From the NCBI RefSeq assembly GCF_000308575.1, contig NZ_BAFZ01000159.1, forward strand, positions 1-54,348: a stretch of DNA of 54,348 nt, in the 5' to 3' direction. A program made the translations under genes and the position numbers. This document shows, piece after piece, positions 24,814 through 33,310 of this stretch. Source of the stretch: Nocardia exalbida NBRC 100660. Lineage in GTDB: Bacteria; Actinomycetota; Actinomycetes; Mycobacteriales; Mycobacteriaceae. The notes under the pieces were generated by a model. That model was given only the letters and a program-made list of their open reading frames with translations. It was not told where the DNA came from and searched no databases. Each line of letters opens with the position of its first letter. Within the stretch, counting starts at the first letter, position 1.

Positions 24814-26352
24814 GTGGACGATTTCAACGCCGACGCCCCACCCCCTCGGCATGCCCTCCGCCCGATCGCCCAGGTACTGGACGCCGCGCTCGGCTCCCAC
24901 CCCGACGCCACTGCGGTGGAGGCCGCTTCCGGTGCGTGGACCTACGTCGAACTCGACGATCGCGCTCACCGGGCGGCCGGCGCCCTGTGGGCGCTCGGCG
25001 TGCGCCCCGGCGATCGCGTCGCGGCCTGCCTCCCCAACGATCTGGACATCGTCGCCGCCTTCCACGGCGCGCAACGCATCGGCGCGGTGTGGGCGGGCAT
25101 CGGCGAGGCATTGACCGCGACCGAACAGCAGCACCTGCACGATCTGTGTGAACCGGCAGTCGTACTCGCCGGGTCCCGCTGCCGGGTGGACTCGCCCGGT
25201 ACGGTCGACCCCGATCATTGGGCGGCACTGCTGGATCGCGCGGCACCCGCACCACGGGTGGAGCACGACATCAATGCCCCGGCCGGAATCGCCTTCACCA
25301 GCGGCACCTCCGGACAGCCCAAGGCCGTGGTACACAGCCAGCGCAACCTCCTGCTGCCCGGCGCCGTGCTGACGGCCACTCGAGGCTGGGGGCCCGATCT
25401 GCGCAAGGGCGACAGCTTCCCGCTGACAATCCTCAATCTGATGGTCCTTTCCACCCTGCTCACCGCGCAGGCCCGCGGCTGCGCGGTCGTCATGGACCGC
25501 CGCGACGCCGACGGGGTGGCCGAATGGATCGCCGAGCATCGCGTCACGGTCTGGAACGGCGCCCCCGCGCAGCTCTACGACCTCGCGCGCAGGCAGGGAC
25601 GCGATCTCGGCTCCTTGCGCGAGGTCTGGAGCGGCGGCAGCGATACGCCCGACTCGGTTCGCACAGCCTTCGCCGACGCGCACGGGCCGGTGCCGCGGGT
25701 CACCTACGGTCTCACCGAGGCGCCGACCGTGGTCGCGATCGACCCGCCCGGCAACGAATGGTTCCCGGGTGCCAGCGGCCGGGTGCTGCCCCACTACGAC
25801 GTCGCCGCCTACGACGACGAGGGCCGCAGGCTACCGCCCGGTTCGCTCGGCGAGCTGCGGCTGAAGGCGGCCGCCGACGGCCCGTGGGCCCGATGGTGGA
25901 CGCCGATGCTGGGCTACTGGGAGCGTGATGGAGTGCGACCGCCGCGACCCGGACCGATCCCCACCGGCGACGTCGGCACCGTCGACGCCGAAGGCAGGCT
26001 GTCGATCCTGGACCGCAAGAAGTCGGTCATCATCCGGGGCGGCGCGAACGTCTACCCGCAGGAGGTGGAGCGAGTCATCGCGAAGCATCCCGGCGTGGCC
26101 AAGGTGGCGGTGTGCCCGGTGCCGGACGAGCGGCTCGGCCAGAGGGTCGCGGCGGTGATCGAAAGCGCCGATCCCGCGGTGGATCTCGACGCCCTGGCGC
26201 GATTGTGTCGGCGCGAGCTGGCCGGATACAAGGTGCCGGAGTTCTGGACCCGGGTGGATGCACTGCCGGTGAACGCCATGGGCAAGATCGAGCGAACGCG
26301 GCTCACCGAACTGGCGACCGCCGCGCGGCACACGACGCAGGAGCGGCCGTGA
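24814..26352 (+). CDS. Acyl-CoA synthetase (AMP-binding), first
   Basis: About 512 residues from GTG 24814, with AAGGA 4 bp upstream; an in-frame ATG at 24778 would add 12 residues but lies under the operator. Seen: the P-loop FTSGTSGQPKAVVHS, YGLTEAP, GDVGTVDAEGRL and DRKKSVIIRGGANVYPQEVE, with the adenylation Lys in NAMGKIERT near the C-terminus. Makes an acyl-adenylate and then acyl-CoA from a free acid; the substrate is unpredictable. It overlaps the SDR by GTGA, so one operon. The adjacent operator suggests induction through the GntR protein at 37552, which typically responds to a pathway acid or its CoA ester. Confidence 0.9.
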   Translation: MDDFNADAPPPRHALRPIAQVLDAALGSHPDATAVEAASGAWTYVELDDRAHRAAGALWALGVRPGDRVAACLPNDLDIVAAFHGAQRIGAVWAGIGEALTATEQQHLHDLCEPAVVLAGSRCRVDSPGTVDPDHWAALLDRAAPAPRVEHDINAPAGIAFTSGTSGQPKAVVHSQRNLLLPGAVLTATRGWGPDLRKGDSFPLTILNLMVLSTLLTAQARGCAVVMDRRDADGVAEWIAEHRVTVWNGAPAQLYDLARRQGRDLGSLREVWSGGSDTPDSVRTAFADAHGPVPRVTYGLTEAPTVVAIDPPGNEWFPGASGRVLPHYDVAAYDDEGRRLPPGSLGELRLKAAADGPWARWWTPMLGYWERDGVRPPRPGPIPTGDVGTVDAEGRLSILDRKKSVIIRGGANVYPQEVERVIAKHPGVAKVAVCPVPDERLGQRVAAVIESADPAVDLDALARLCRRELAGYKVPEFWTRVDALPVNAMGKIERTRLTELATAARHTTQERP

Positions 26353-27125
26353 CCGCCCGGTCCCCGCGCGCCCCGCGCCTGTTCGACCTCGCTGGCCGGG
26401 TCGCGATCGTGACCGGAGCGTCCTCCGGGCTCGGCGCCGCGGTCGCGGAAACGCTGGCCTCGCTCGGGGCCCGCGTCGCGGTCGCGGCCCGGCGCGCCGA
26501 CCGGCTGACCGAGCTCGCCGGGCGCATCGACGGGCTCCCCGTGCTGTGCGATCTGAGCCGGCCGCAGGGCATCGGCGCCGTGGTCACCGCTGTGGCCGAC
26601 GCCCTGGGACCACCGGAGATCCTGGTCAACGCCGCCGGAAACCGGTTCACCACCGAGCGCGCCGAATCCGAGCCGCTCGACGCCGTGCACCGGACCCTGG
26701 AACTCAACCTGGTGGCGCCCTTCCTGCTCGCCCAAGCGGTGTTCCCGCACATGCGCGCGGTGGGTCGCGGCTCGATCGTCAACGTCTCCTCCATCAGCGG
26801 CCGGGTCGGCGTGCCCGGCATCCCGCAGGCGTCCTACGCCGCGAGCAAGGCGGGGCTGTCCGGGCTCACCGCCGAACTCGCCGTGCAATGGGCGCGGCAT
26901 TCGATCCGGGTGAACACCGTCGCGCCCGGCTTCTTCCGCAGCGAGATCACCGACACCCTCTATGACGACGAGCGCGGCGCCGCTTACCTGCGCCGCAACA
27001 CCCCCCTGCCGACCGAGGCACAGGCCGAGGACATCGTCGGGGCCGTCGTCTGGCTGGCCGGTGACGCCGCCCGGTACGTCACCGGACAAACCGTCGTCGT
27101 CGACGGCGGTTGGACCGCTCGATGA
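26349..27125 (+). CDS. Short-chain dehydrogenase/reductase
   Basis: A 258-residue classical SDR. Seen: TGASSGLG (glycine-rich NAD(P) loop), AARRADRLTEL (Arg-rich beta-2 end suggests NADP(H)), NAAGNRF, NVSSISG, YAASKAGL and YVTGQTVVVDGGW. GTG 26349 overlaps the CoA-ligase stop. It probably reduces or oxidises a beta-hydroxy/beta-keto position of the CoA ester formed by the preceding ligase. The operon ends here; the next gene has its own promoter with a different operator family, so this two-gene unit is under separate control. Confidence 0.9.
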   Translation: MTARSPRAPRLFDLAGRVAIVTGASSGLGAAVAETLASLGARVAVAARRADRLTELAGRIDGLPVLCDLSRPQGIGAVVTAVADALGPPEILVNAAGNRFTTERAESEPLDAVHRTLELNLVAPFLLAQAVFPHMRAVGRGSIVNVSSISGRVGVPGIPQASYAASKAGLSGLTAELAVQWARHSIRVNTVAPGFFRSEITDTLYDDERGAAYLRRNTPLPTEAQAEDIVGAVVWLAGDAARYVTGQTVVVDGGWTAR

Positions 27126-27185
27126 GCGAACGGTGATTCCACGTTGACACCCGAATCTCGCGGTGAAAGCATGACAACGCCATAA

Positions 27186-27200
27186 GAGAATATGATTCTC
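27186..27200. promoter_or_regulatory. GAGA-N7-TCTC operator-like palindrome over a candidate -10
   Basis: GAGAATATGATTCTC is the most symmetrical of the four copies and contains TATGAT (27191-27196), a good -10 box. A TTGACA lies at 27144, too far to be its -35. The following 13 bp (CAAATTGGAAACG) extend the dyad. It precedes the MDR/hydratase/ligase operon by 62 bp. Confidence 0.65.
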
Positions 27201-27261
27201 CAAATTGGAAACGAATGTACGCTCAGATGTTGCACCCGTTCTAGGAAGGGAATTCTTCCGC

Positions 27262-28245
27262 ATGTTTGCCGCAGTTCTGATCGAGAAGGGCGAGGCGGGA
27301 CCGAAGGTCACGCTGACGAACGTGGACGAAGCGACGCTGCCCGAGGGGGACGTCACCGTCGAGGTCGCCTACTCCACCCTCAATTACAAAGACGCCCTGG
27401 CGATCACCGGAAAGTCTCCCGTCGTGCGCGCGTTCCCGATGGTGCCCGGCATCGACCTCGCCGGCGTCGTCACCGAGAGCAGCCACGCGGATTGGTCGGT
27501 GGGCGACGACGTGATCCTCAACGGCTGGGGCGTCGGAGAAGCACACTGGGGCGGCCTCGCGCAGCGGGCCCGCGTGAACGGCGACTGGCTGGTGCCGAGG
27601 CCCGCCGAGTTCACCGCACGACAAGCGATGGCGATCGGTACCGCCGGATACACCGCGAGCCTGTGCGTCGAAGCGCTGCTGCGCCACGGCGTTCGCCCCG
27701 ACCGAGGCGAGATCCTGGTGACCGGCGCGACCGGCGGCGTGGGCAGCATCGCGATCGCACTGCTGAGCAGAGCCGGGTTCGCCGTCGCGGCCGCCACCGG
27801 CAAGACCGCCGAGACCGCCTACCTCCAGCAACTGGGCGCGGGCACCGTGGTGGATCGCGCCGAACTGGCCGAGCGCGGCAAGCCGCTTCAGAAGGAGCGC
27901 TGGGCAGGTGTGGTCGACACCGTCGGCAGTCACACGCTCGCCAATGTATGCGCCCAGACTCGGTACGGCGGCGCGGTAGCCGCCTGCGGCCTGGCCCAGG
28001 GGATGGACTTCCCCGCCACGGTCGCCCCGTTCATCCTGCGCGGGGTCACGTTGTTCGGCATCGACAGCGTGATGGCGCCCGAGCAGCGGCGCCTCGACGC
28101 CTGGGCGCGGCTCGCCCGTGACCTGGACCCGGCCGCCCTGGACAGCATCGCCCAGGAGATACCCCTCGGCGAGGCCGCCACCGCGGCCGGCCGGCTCATC
28201 GACGGCACCGTGCGCGGCCGGATCGTCGTCGACGTGAATCGTTGA
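27262..28245 (+). CDS. MDR-superfamily NADPH oxidoreductase (AcuI/YhdH-like)
   Basis: A 327-residue zinc-less medium-chain reductase. Seen: TLNYKDALAITGKSPVVR, MVPGIDLAGVV, LVTGATGGVGSIAIALL (NADPH loop) and TLFGIDSVMAPEQRR. These match the acryloyl-CoA reductase/YhdH subgroup, which reduces the double bond of small enoyl-CoAs with NADPH. In this pathway it could reduce acryloyl-CoA or an enone derived from ring cleavage. ATG 27262 follows AGGAAGGGA at about 11 bp. The GAGA-N7-TCTC site lies upstream, and the hydratase gene follows 13 bp downstream. Confidence 0.88.
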   Translation: MFAAVLIEKGEAGPKVTLTNVDEATLPEGDVTVEVAYSTLNYKDALAITGKSPVVRAFPMVPGIDLAGVVTESSHADWSVGDDVILNGWGVGEAHWGGLAQRARVNGDWLVPRPAEFTARQAMAIGTAGYTASLCVEALLRHGVRPDRGEILVTGATGGVGSIAIALLSRAGFAVAAATGKTAETAYLQQLGAGTVVDRAELAERGKPLQKERWAGVVDTVGSHTLANVCAQTRYGGAVAACGLAQGMDFPATVAPFILRGVTLFGIDSVMAPEQRRLDAWARLARDLDPAALDSIAQEIPLGEAATAAGRLIDGTVRGRIVVDVNR

Positions 28246-28258
28246 TCAGGAGCATCCC

Positions 28259-29452
28259 GTGACCAGGAAATCGATGAAATCGACTGTGGAACTCGATCTG
28301 TCCGACGTCAACCACCGGGTCGGCAAGCCGGTGGGCGGCGGCCAACTGTGGGACCCGTGCAGTTCCTCCGACATCCGCCGCTGGGTGATGGCGATGGATT
28401 ATCCGAATCCGCTGCATTGGGACCAGGAATTCGCTCGCGAATCGCGATACGGCGGAATCGTGGCGCCCCAATCCATCGCGGTCGCATTGGATTACGGGCA
28501 CGGCGCACAGCCCGCCTGCGTCGGCCACATCCCCGGCAGCCACCTGATCTTCGGCGGCGAGGAATGGTGGTTCTACGGCTGCCCGGTCCGCCCCGGCGAC
28601 ACCCTGTTCCAGGACCGGCGATTCCACGACTACAAGGTGGTGGAGACGAAGTTCGCCGGGCCGACGATGTTCTCCCGCGGCGACACCGTCCACCGCAATC
28701 AGCACGGCGTGCTGGTCGCCCGCGAAAGGTCCACCGCCATCCGCTATCTGGCGTCGGAGGCCAACAAGCGGGGCATGTACGACAACCAGCTCGGCGCGGT
28801 GCGAACCTGGACCGCCGCCGAACTGGCCGAGATCGAGTCGCTACGGCACGAGTGGATCCTGACCAACCGCGCCGGGGTCTCGCCGCACTTCGACGAAGTG
28901 AAGGTCGGGGATCGGCTGCCGCGCCGGGTGATCGGCCCGCACACCATCGCCGGCTTCACCACCGAGTACCGCGCCTTCTTGTTCAACATCTGGGGCACAT
29001 TTCACTGGACCGCCCCCGCGGGCGTCGACGATCCCTGGGTCAACCAGGATCCGGGCTGGACCGAGGGGTTCGCCTTCGACGAAGAGGGCGCACGCATCGA
29101 CCCGCGCAAGCGCGACGGCCTGTACGTCGGCCCCTCACGCGGGCACATCGACGCCGACAAGGCGGGCGAGGTCGGGATGGCGCGGGCCTACGGCTACGGC
29201 GCCACCATGGGCGCCTGGTGCACCGACTACCTCTCGTACTGGGCCGGGCACGACGGCATCCTCCGTCACAGCAAGGCGGACTTCCGCCTGCCCGCTTTCG
29301 AGGGCGACGTGACCTACTTCGACGCAGAGATCATCGGCAAGGAAGCGGATTCGGTCTGGGGCGTACCGCTGGTGCAGGTGAAACTGCGGCTGACCAATCA
29401 GGACTTCGGCGTGTTGGTGGACTGCACGGCCGAGGTCGAGCTTCCGTACTGA
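28259..29452 (+). CDS. MaoC/FAS1-like double-hotdog hydratase
   Basis: A 397-residue protein that appears to contain two hotdog domains. The N-terminal half (to about residue 180) has YPNPLHWDQEFARESRYGGIVAPQS, the region that carries the MaoC active-site Asp/His. The C-terminal half (from about 200) has HFDEVKVGDRLPRRVIGPHTIAGFTTEYRA and FYGCPV-like pairing. Such fused FAS1-type or MaoC-like proteins hydrate enoyl-CoAs, including steroid side-chain ones. A start GTG with CAGGAGC lies 13 bp after the reductase, making one operon with the downstream CoA ligase. Hydration of the enoyl-CoA made by an ACAD pair would fit. Confidence 0.82.
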   Translation: MTRKSMKSTVELDLSDVNHRVGKPVGGGQLWDPCSSSDIRRWVMAMDYPNPLHWDQEFARESRYGGIVAPQSIAVALDYGHGAQPACVGHIPGSHLIFGGEEWWFYGCPVRPGDTLFQDRRFHDYKVVETKFAGPTMFSRGDTVHRNQHGVLVARERSTAIRYLASEANKRGMYDNQLGAVRTWTAAELAEIESLRHEWILTNRAGVSPHFDEVKVGDRLPRRVIGPHTIAGFTTEYRAFLFNIWGTFHWTAPAGVDDPWVNQDPGWTEGFAFDEEGARIDPRKRDGLYVGPSRGHIDADKAGEVGMARAYGYGATMGAWCTDYLSYWAGHDGILRHSKADFRLPAFEGDVTYFDAEIIGKEADSVWGVPLVQVKLRLTNQDFGVLVDCTAEVELPY

Positions 29453-29480
29453 CGGCCACCGGAAAGAAACGGGAGAGGCG

Positions 29481-31190
29481 ATGCCCACCGACACCAACGA
29501 CGTCCTCGCGCCTGCCGTGGCGATCGCCTCCGGGCCGCCGCTGTCCGAAGAGCCGGGTCTCGGACCGCTCACCCTGCCCGGCTTCCTGCGCGAAGTCACC
29601 CGCGAGTACGGCGCCCGCGAGGCACTCGTCGCGCACACCGGCGCCGGCGTCGTCCGCTGGAGCTATGCCGAGTTGTGGGCGCGCGCCACCGAAGTGGCGC
29701 GCGCCCTGCGTGCCTGCGGGATCGGCAAGGACAGCCGGGTCGGCGTGCTGATGACGAACCGGCCGGAGTGGCTCTCGGCCGTGTTCGGCGTGTCGCTGGC
29801 CGGCGGGGTGGCCGTCGCCCTCAGCACCTTTTCCAGCCCCGCGGAACTCGACCATCTGCTACGGCTGTCCGGTGTGTCGATGCTGCTGTTCGAAAGGACG
29901 GTGGCGAACAAGGACTTCGCCGAGGTGCTGACCGGACTGGAGCCCGCCGTCGGCGCCGCCGCGCCGGGCGCGCTGCGCTCGACGGCCTACCCGTTTCTAC
30001 GTCATCTCGCGATGGTCGGCGAACCGGTGCCCGATGCGGCGATCGACTCCTGGCACACCTTCCTTGCTCGCGGGCACTCCGAAGCACAGGAACTGATCGA
30101 GGCGACGGCCGCCACGGTGCGACCCGCGGATACCGCCGTGCTGTTCTTCTCGTCGGGAACCACCAGCAAGCCGAAAGGCATCCGCAGCGCGCACCGCGGC
30201 GTCGCCATCCAGATGTGGCGGTTCCGGCGCATGTTCGGATTCGGCCCGGACGACCACGTGCGCTGCTGGACCGCCAACGGTTTCTTCTGGTCCGGCAACT
30301 TCGGCCAAGCGCTCGGCGCCACCCTGGCCGCGGGCGGCAGCCTGGTGCTGCAATCGACCTTCGACGCCGCCGAGGCGCTGGAGTTGATGCAGGCCGAGCG
30401 AGTGAACTTCCCGGTCGCGTGGCCGCACCAGTGGGCGCAACTGGAAGGCGCGCCCAACTGGTCGACGACCGACCTGAGCAGCCTGCGATTCGTGGACGTG
30501 AAGACGCCCGCGGCGCGGCACCCTCGCGTGTCGACCACCTGGACCGAGCCCGGGCACGCCTACGGCAACACCGAAACCTTCACCATCACCACCTGTTTTC
30601 CGGCCGATACACCCGAGGACGAAATCGCGGGCAGCAGCGGCAAACCGCTGCCCGGCAACACCGTCAAGATCGTCGACCCGCTCACCGGCGCGGTCGCGGC
30701 CCGCGGCGAGCGCGGCGAGATCTGCGTCAAAGGGCCGACGCTCATGCTCGGCTATCTCGGCACCGCGTTGGACGAGACGCTCGACGCCGACGGCTACTTC
30801 CACACCGGTGACGGCGGCTACCTCGATGACGCGGACCGGCTGTACTGGGAGGGGCGGTTGACCGACATCATCAAGACCGGCGGCGCAAATGTCTCCCCGC
30901 TGGAGGTCGACGAGGCGTTGGCCGGCTTCCCGGGTGTCAAGGTCGCGCGCACCGTCGGCGTACCGCATGAGACGCTCGGCGAGGTCGTGGTGGCGTGTGT
31001 GGTGCCGCACGCGGACGCGACGGTGGACGGCGCCGCGGTCCGCGCGTTCCTGCGCGAGCGGCTGGCCAGCTACAAGGTGCCGCGACAGGTGCTGTTGTTC
31101 GCCGAGGAGGACATCGCGCTCACCGGCAGTGCGAAGATCAAGTCCAGTGACCTGCGGCAGCTCGCGGTGAAACGGCTGGCCGACAGCTAG
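29481..31190 (+). CDS. Acyl-CoA synthetase (AMP-binding), second
   Basis: A 569-residue adenylate-forming enzyme. Seen: the P-loop FFSSGTTSKPKGIRS, YGNTETFTITT, GDGGYLDDADRLYWEGR, IIKTGGANVSPLEVDE and the catalytic Lys in GSAKIKSSDL. It is longer than the ligase at 24814, and the two differ in the motif after the P-loop, so they probably activate different acids. It is the last gene of the 27262 operon. The start follows GGAGAGGCG, 28 bp after the hydratase. Possible substrates are carboxylated ring-cleavage products; nothing in the sequence decides this. Confidence 0.9.
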   Translation: MPTDTNDVLAPAVAIASGPPLSEEPGLGPLTLPGFLREVTREYGAREALVAHTGAGVVRWSYAELWARATEVARALRACGIGKDSRVGVLMTNRPEWLSAVFGVSLAGGVAVALSTFSSPAELDHLLRLSGVSMLLFERTVANKDFAEVLTGLEPAVGAAAPGALRSTAYPFLRHLAMVGEPVPDAAIDSWHTFLARGHSEAQELIEATAATVRPADTAVLFFSSGTTSKPKGIRSAHRGVAIQMWRFRRMFGFGPDDHVRCWTANGFFWSGNFGQALGATLAAGGSLVLQSTFDAAEALELMQAERVNFPVAWPHQWAQLEGAPNWSTTDLSSLRFVDVKTPAARHPRVSTTWTEPGHAYGNTETFTITTCFPADTPEDEIAGSSGKPLPGNTVKIVDPLTGAVAARGERGEICVKGPTLMLGYLGTALDETLDADGYFHTGDGGYLDDADRLYWEGRLTDIIKTGGANVSPLEVDEALAGFPGVKVARTVGVPHETLGEVVVACVVPHADATVDGAAVRAFLRERLASYKVPRQVLLFAEEDIALTGSAKIKSSDLRQLAVKRLADS

Positions 31191-31344
31191 CGCCACGGGG
31201 CCTGCCGAGGCTTCTCCCGTGCAGCGCGGCCAATGCCGCGCCGACAGTCCCCAGGTCGCTGCACCCGGTCACCGCCCGGCGGCACTCGACACGGCGACAC
31301 CGCGCCCACCGGGGCTTCACACGGCCGGTCCTGGATGCTATACA

Positions 31345-31382
31345 TTAGGGGAGGCTTACCTCGTTAGTCGAGGCTAACCTCA
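31345..31382. promoter_or_regulatory. Two abutting IdeR/DtxR iron boxes
   Basis: Two 19-bp boxes, 31345-31363 (TTAGGGGAGGCTTACCTCG) and 31364-31382 (TTAGTCGAGGCTAACCTCA), lie exactly end to end and both match the iron-box consensus (TTAGGTTAGGCTAACCTAA). They precede the Bfd gene by 31 bp. In mycobacteria IdeR with iron activates bacterioferritin genes from tandem boxes; the same is likely here. Confidence 0.88.
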
Positions 31383-31412
31383 GTGAAACGGTGACCCTGG
31401 CTGTGAGGCTTC

Positions 31413-31604
31413 ATGTACGTGTGCATCTGTAACGCGCTGTCCGAAGGTGACGTGCACACCTGCGTCGCGGCCGGGGCCGACAGTGTCCGCCAAGTGAAGA
31501 ACGCCTGCGGCTGGAAGCCCGGCTGCGGCAGTTGCACGGCGCGATTGGCCGAGGTCATCGGCCGCGCCCGCGCGACGACCGAAGCGCAACCCTCGGCCGC
31601 CTGA
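31413..31604 (+). CDS. bfd: Bacterioferritin-associated ferredoxin
   Basis: A 63-residue BFD-domain protein with a [2Fe-2S] site at C4-x-C6 (MYVCICN) and C38-x2-C41 (PGCGSC). Bfd reduces haem in bacterioferritin to release stored iron. The gene sits directly upstream of the bacterioferritin gene, and both lie behind tandem iron boxes, a strong functional link. It is embedded in the catabolic island but belongs to iron metabolism; its position between operons of different regulation suggests a pre-existing housekeeping locus into which the catabolic genes expanded. Confidence 0.95.
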   Translation: MYVCICNALSEGDVHTCVAAGADSVRQVKNACGWKPGCGSCTARLAEVIGRARATTEAQPSAA

Positions 31605-31662
31605 TCCGACACACCAGGCGGTCTGCCTGCCGCTGCGCTCAATCTGTGCCACGATCGCAGTC

Positions 31663-32142
31663 ATGGACGGCGACAAGGACATCGTGGCGTTGCTCAACGA
31701 GCAACTGACGGCCGAACTCACGGCGATCAACCAGTACTTCCTGCACGCCAAGATGCAGGAGAACTGGGGCTTTACCAAGCTGGCGCGGCACACTCGGCAC
31801 GAGTCCATCGATGAGATGAAGCATGCCGAACTCCTCACCGACCGGATCCTCTTCCTGGAGGGCCTGCCGAACTACCAGAAGCTCAATCCGTTGCGCATCG
31901 GGCAGAGCGTGCCGGAGCAATTGCGGGCCGACCTGCAGATCGAGCTGGAAGCGGTCGAACGGCTTCGCCGGGGCATCGAGTTGATGCGGTCGCGCGGTGA
32001 CGTGACCTCGGCGCGCATCTTCGAGCACATCCTCGAAGACGAAGAGCAGCACGTCGACTACCTGGAGACCGAACTCGACCTGGTGGAGAAGCTGGGCGAG
32101 CCGCTGTACCTCCAGCGCTTCACCGAGACCCCGGAGGACTGA
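31663..32142 (+). CDS. bfr: Bacterioferritin
   Basis: A 159-residue four-helix bundle of normal length. Seen: di-iron ligands Glu18, Glu51 and His54 (DEMKHAELL), with Met52 as the haem axial ligand, Glu94 in the third helix and Glu127/His130 in EDEEQHVDYLE. It oxidises Fe(II) and stores the mineral in a 24-mer shell. It follows bfd by 58 bp and probably shares the IdeR-controlled promoter. It is convergent with the ACAD gene at 32180; only a short 5-bp hairpin (CCCGG-CAT-CCGGG at 32143-32155) lies between them. Homologous to BfrA of mycobacteria. Confidence 0.96.
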   Translation: MDGDKDIVALLNEQLTAELTAINQYFLHAKMQENWGFTKLARHTRHESIDEMKHAELLTDRILFLEGLPNYQKLNPLRIGQSVPEQLRADLQIELEAVERLRRGIELMRSRGDVTSARIFEHILEDEEQHVDYLETELDLVEKLGEPLYLQRFTETPED

Positions 32143-32179
32143 CCCGGCATCCGGGGCCCCTGCGAAAGGCTGCCCGGCG

Positions 32180-33310
32180 CTACGCCGAGGCGTACCGCCG
32201 GGCCAGTCGTTTCCGATGCTCGGCGGGCGTACCGAACAGGGACCGATCGAGCGTGGCCCGCTTCAGGTACCCGTGGATCCCGCTTTCCCAGGTGTAGCCC
32301 ATGCCGCCGTGCAGTTGCATGGCCTTCCCCGCCACCCGCACCGCCGTCTCGGTGCTCAATGCCTTGGCCATCGACGCCACCTCGCCCGCGTCCGGCGCCG
32401 ACGACGCCTCGGCCCGGACCGCGGCCGCTACCACCTGCCGGGCCACCGTGACCTGAACCAGCATGTCCGCACAGGCGTGTTTGACGGCCTGGAAGGAACC
32501 GATCGGACGGCCGAACTGCTCGCGCACCGCGGCATAGCCGACAGTGGCCTCGAGCATGGCCTCGCTCAGTCCGAGGCTGTCGCAGGCCATCGCGACCGCG
32601 GCCCGGTCGTACAACCGCCGCAGGGCGCGCTCTCCGTCGCCACGGAATCGCCACACCGCCACCGGCGCCACCGCGACGTCGTCGGCGGTCACGCGCCCGA
32701 GGCTGCGGGTCGCGTCGACCACCGGTCGCGCGGTGACGACCGCCCCTGGCGTACCGGATTCGACTGCCGCGAGCACGATCTCGCCGCCGGGATCGCGGGC
32801 GGGAACGAGCAGCCGGTCCGCCCCGGGCGCGTCGAGCACGAAGTCGGCGCAACCGTGCAGACGCGGGCCGCCGGTACCGGTCACGAGCCGGAACGGCGAT
32901 TCGACCGGCGTGCGATCGGCGTGCGCGGAGACCGCACCTGACGACTCGGCGCCGGCCAGCTGCTCCCCCGCAAGCGCGAGAACCGGGACCACCGCACCGG
33001 CGACGGTGCCGCGGAACAGTTCGTCCCGTTGCGGATTCGGCTCCAGCAAGGCGAGCGCGCCGACGGCGAGCACCGCCACCGACGGGTACGCACCACGGGC
33101 GACCGCTCGGCCCACTTCTCGCAGGACCACGGCGACCTCGGCGAAAGTTGCTCCGGCACCGTCGAATTCGTCGGGCGCCTCCAGACCGAGCCACCCGGAT
33201 CGAGCGATCAGCGACCAGTCGACCGCCGACTCGGAATCGGCTTCGCCGAGCAGGTCACGCGCCACCGCGCGCAAATCGTCGTGGATCTCGGCGAATTCGT
33301 CGCTCATCAT
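32180..33310 (-). CDS. Acyl-CoA dehydrogenase subunit (QLHGG-type, pair 2)
   Basis: A 376-residue FadE-like subunit. Seen: GWLGLEAPDEFDGAG, VREQFGRPIGSFQAVKHACAD, MQLHGGMGYTWESG and RSLFGTPAEHRKR. Like the 17991 product, it has the QLHGG-type C-terminal half seen in one chain of heteromeric dehydrogenases. ATG 33310 overlaps the stop of the upstream ACAD (ATGA), so both are made in step. It is the last gene of a five-gene minus operon running from 37439. The QFGRP segment is the usual FAD-adenine loop. The partner is the 33307 product. Confidence 0.88.
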   Translation of the reverse strand: MMSDEFAEIHDDLRAVARDLLGEADSESAVDWSLIARSGWLGLEAPDEFDGAGATFAEVAVVLREVGRAVARGAYPSVAVLAVGALALLEPNPQRDELFRGTVAGAVVPVLALAGEQLAGAESSGAVSAHADRTPVESPFRLVTGTGGPRLHGCADFVLDAPGADRLLVPARDPGGEIVLAAVESGTPGAVVTARPVVDATRSLGRVTADDVAVAPVAVWRFRGDGERALRRLYDRAAVAMACDSLGLSEAMLEATVGYAAVREQFGRPIGSFQAVKHACADMLVQVTVARQVVAAAVRAEASSAPDAGEVASMAKALSTETAVRVAGKAMQLHGGMGYTWESGIHGYLKRATLDRSLFGTPAEHRKRLARRYASA

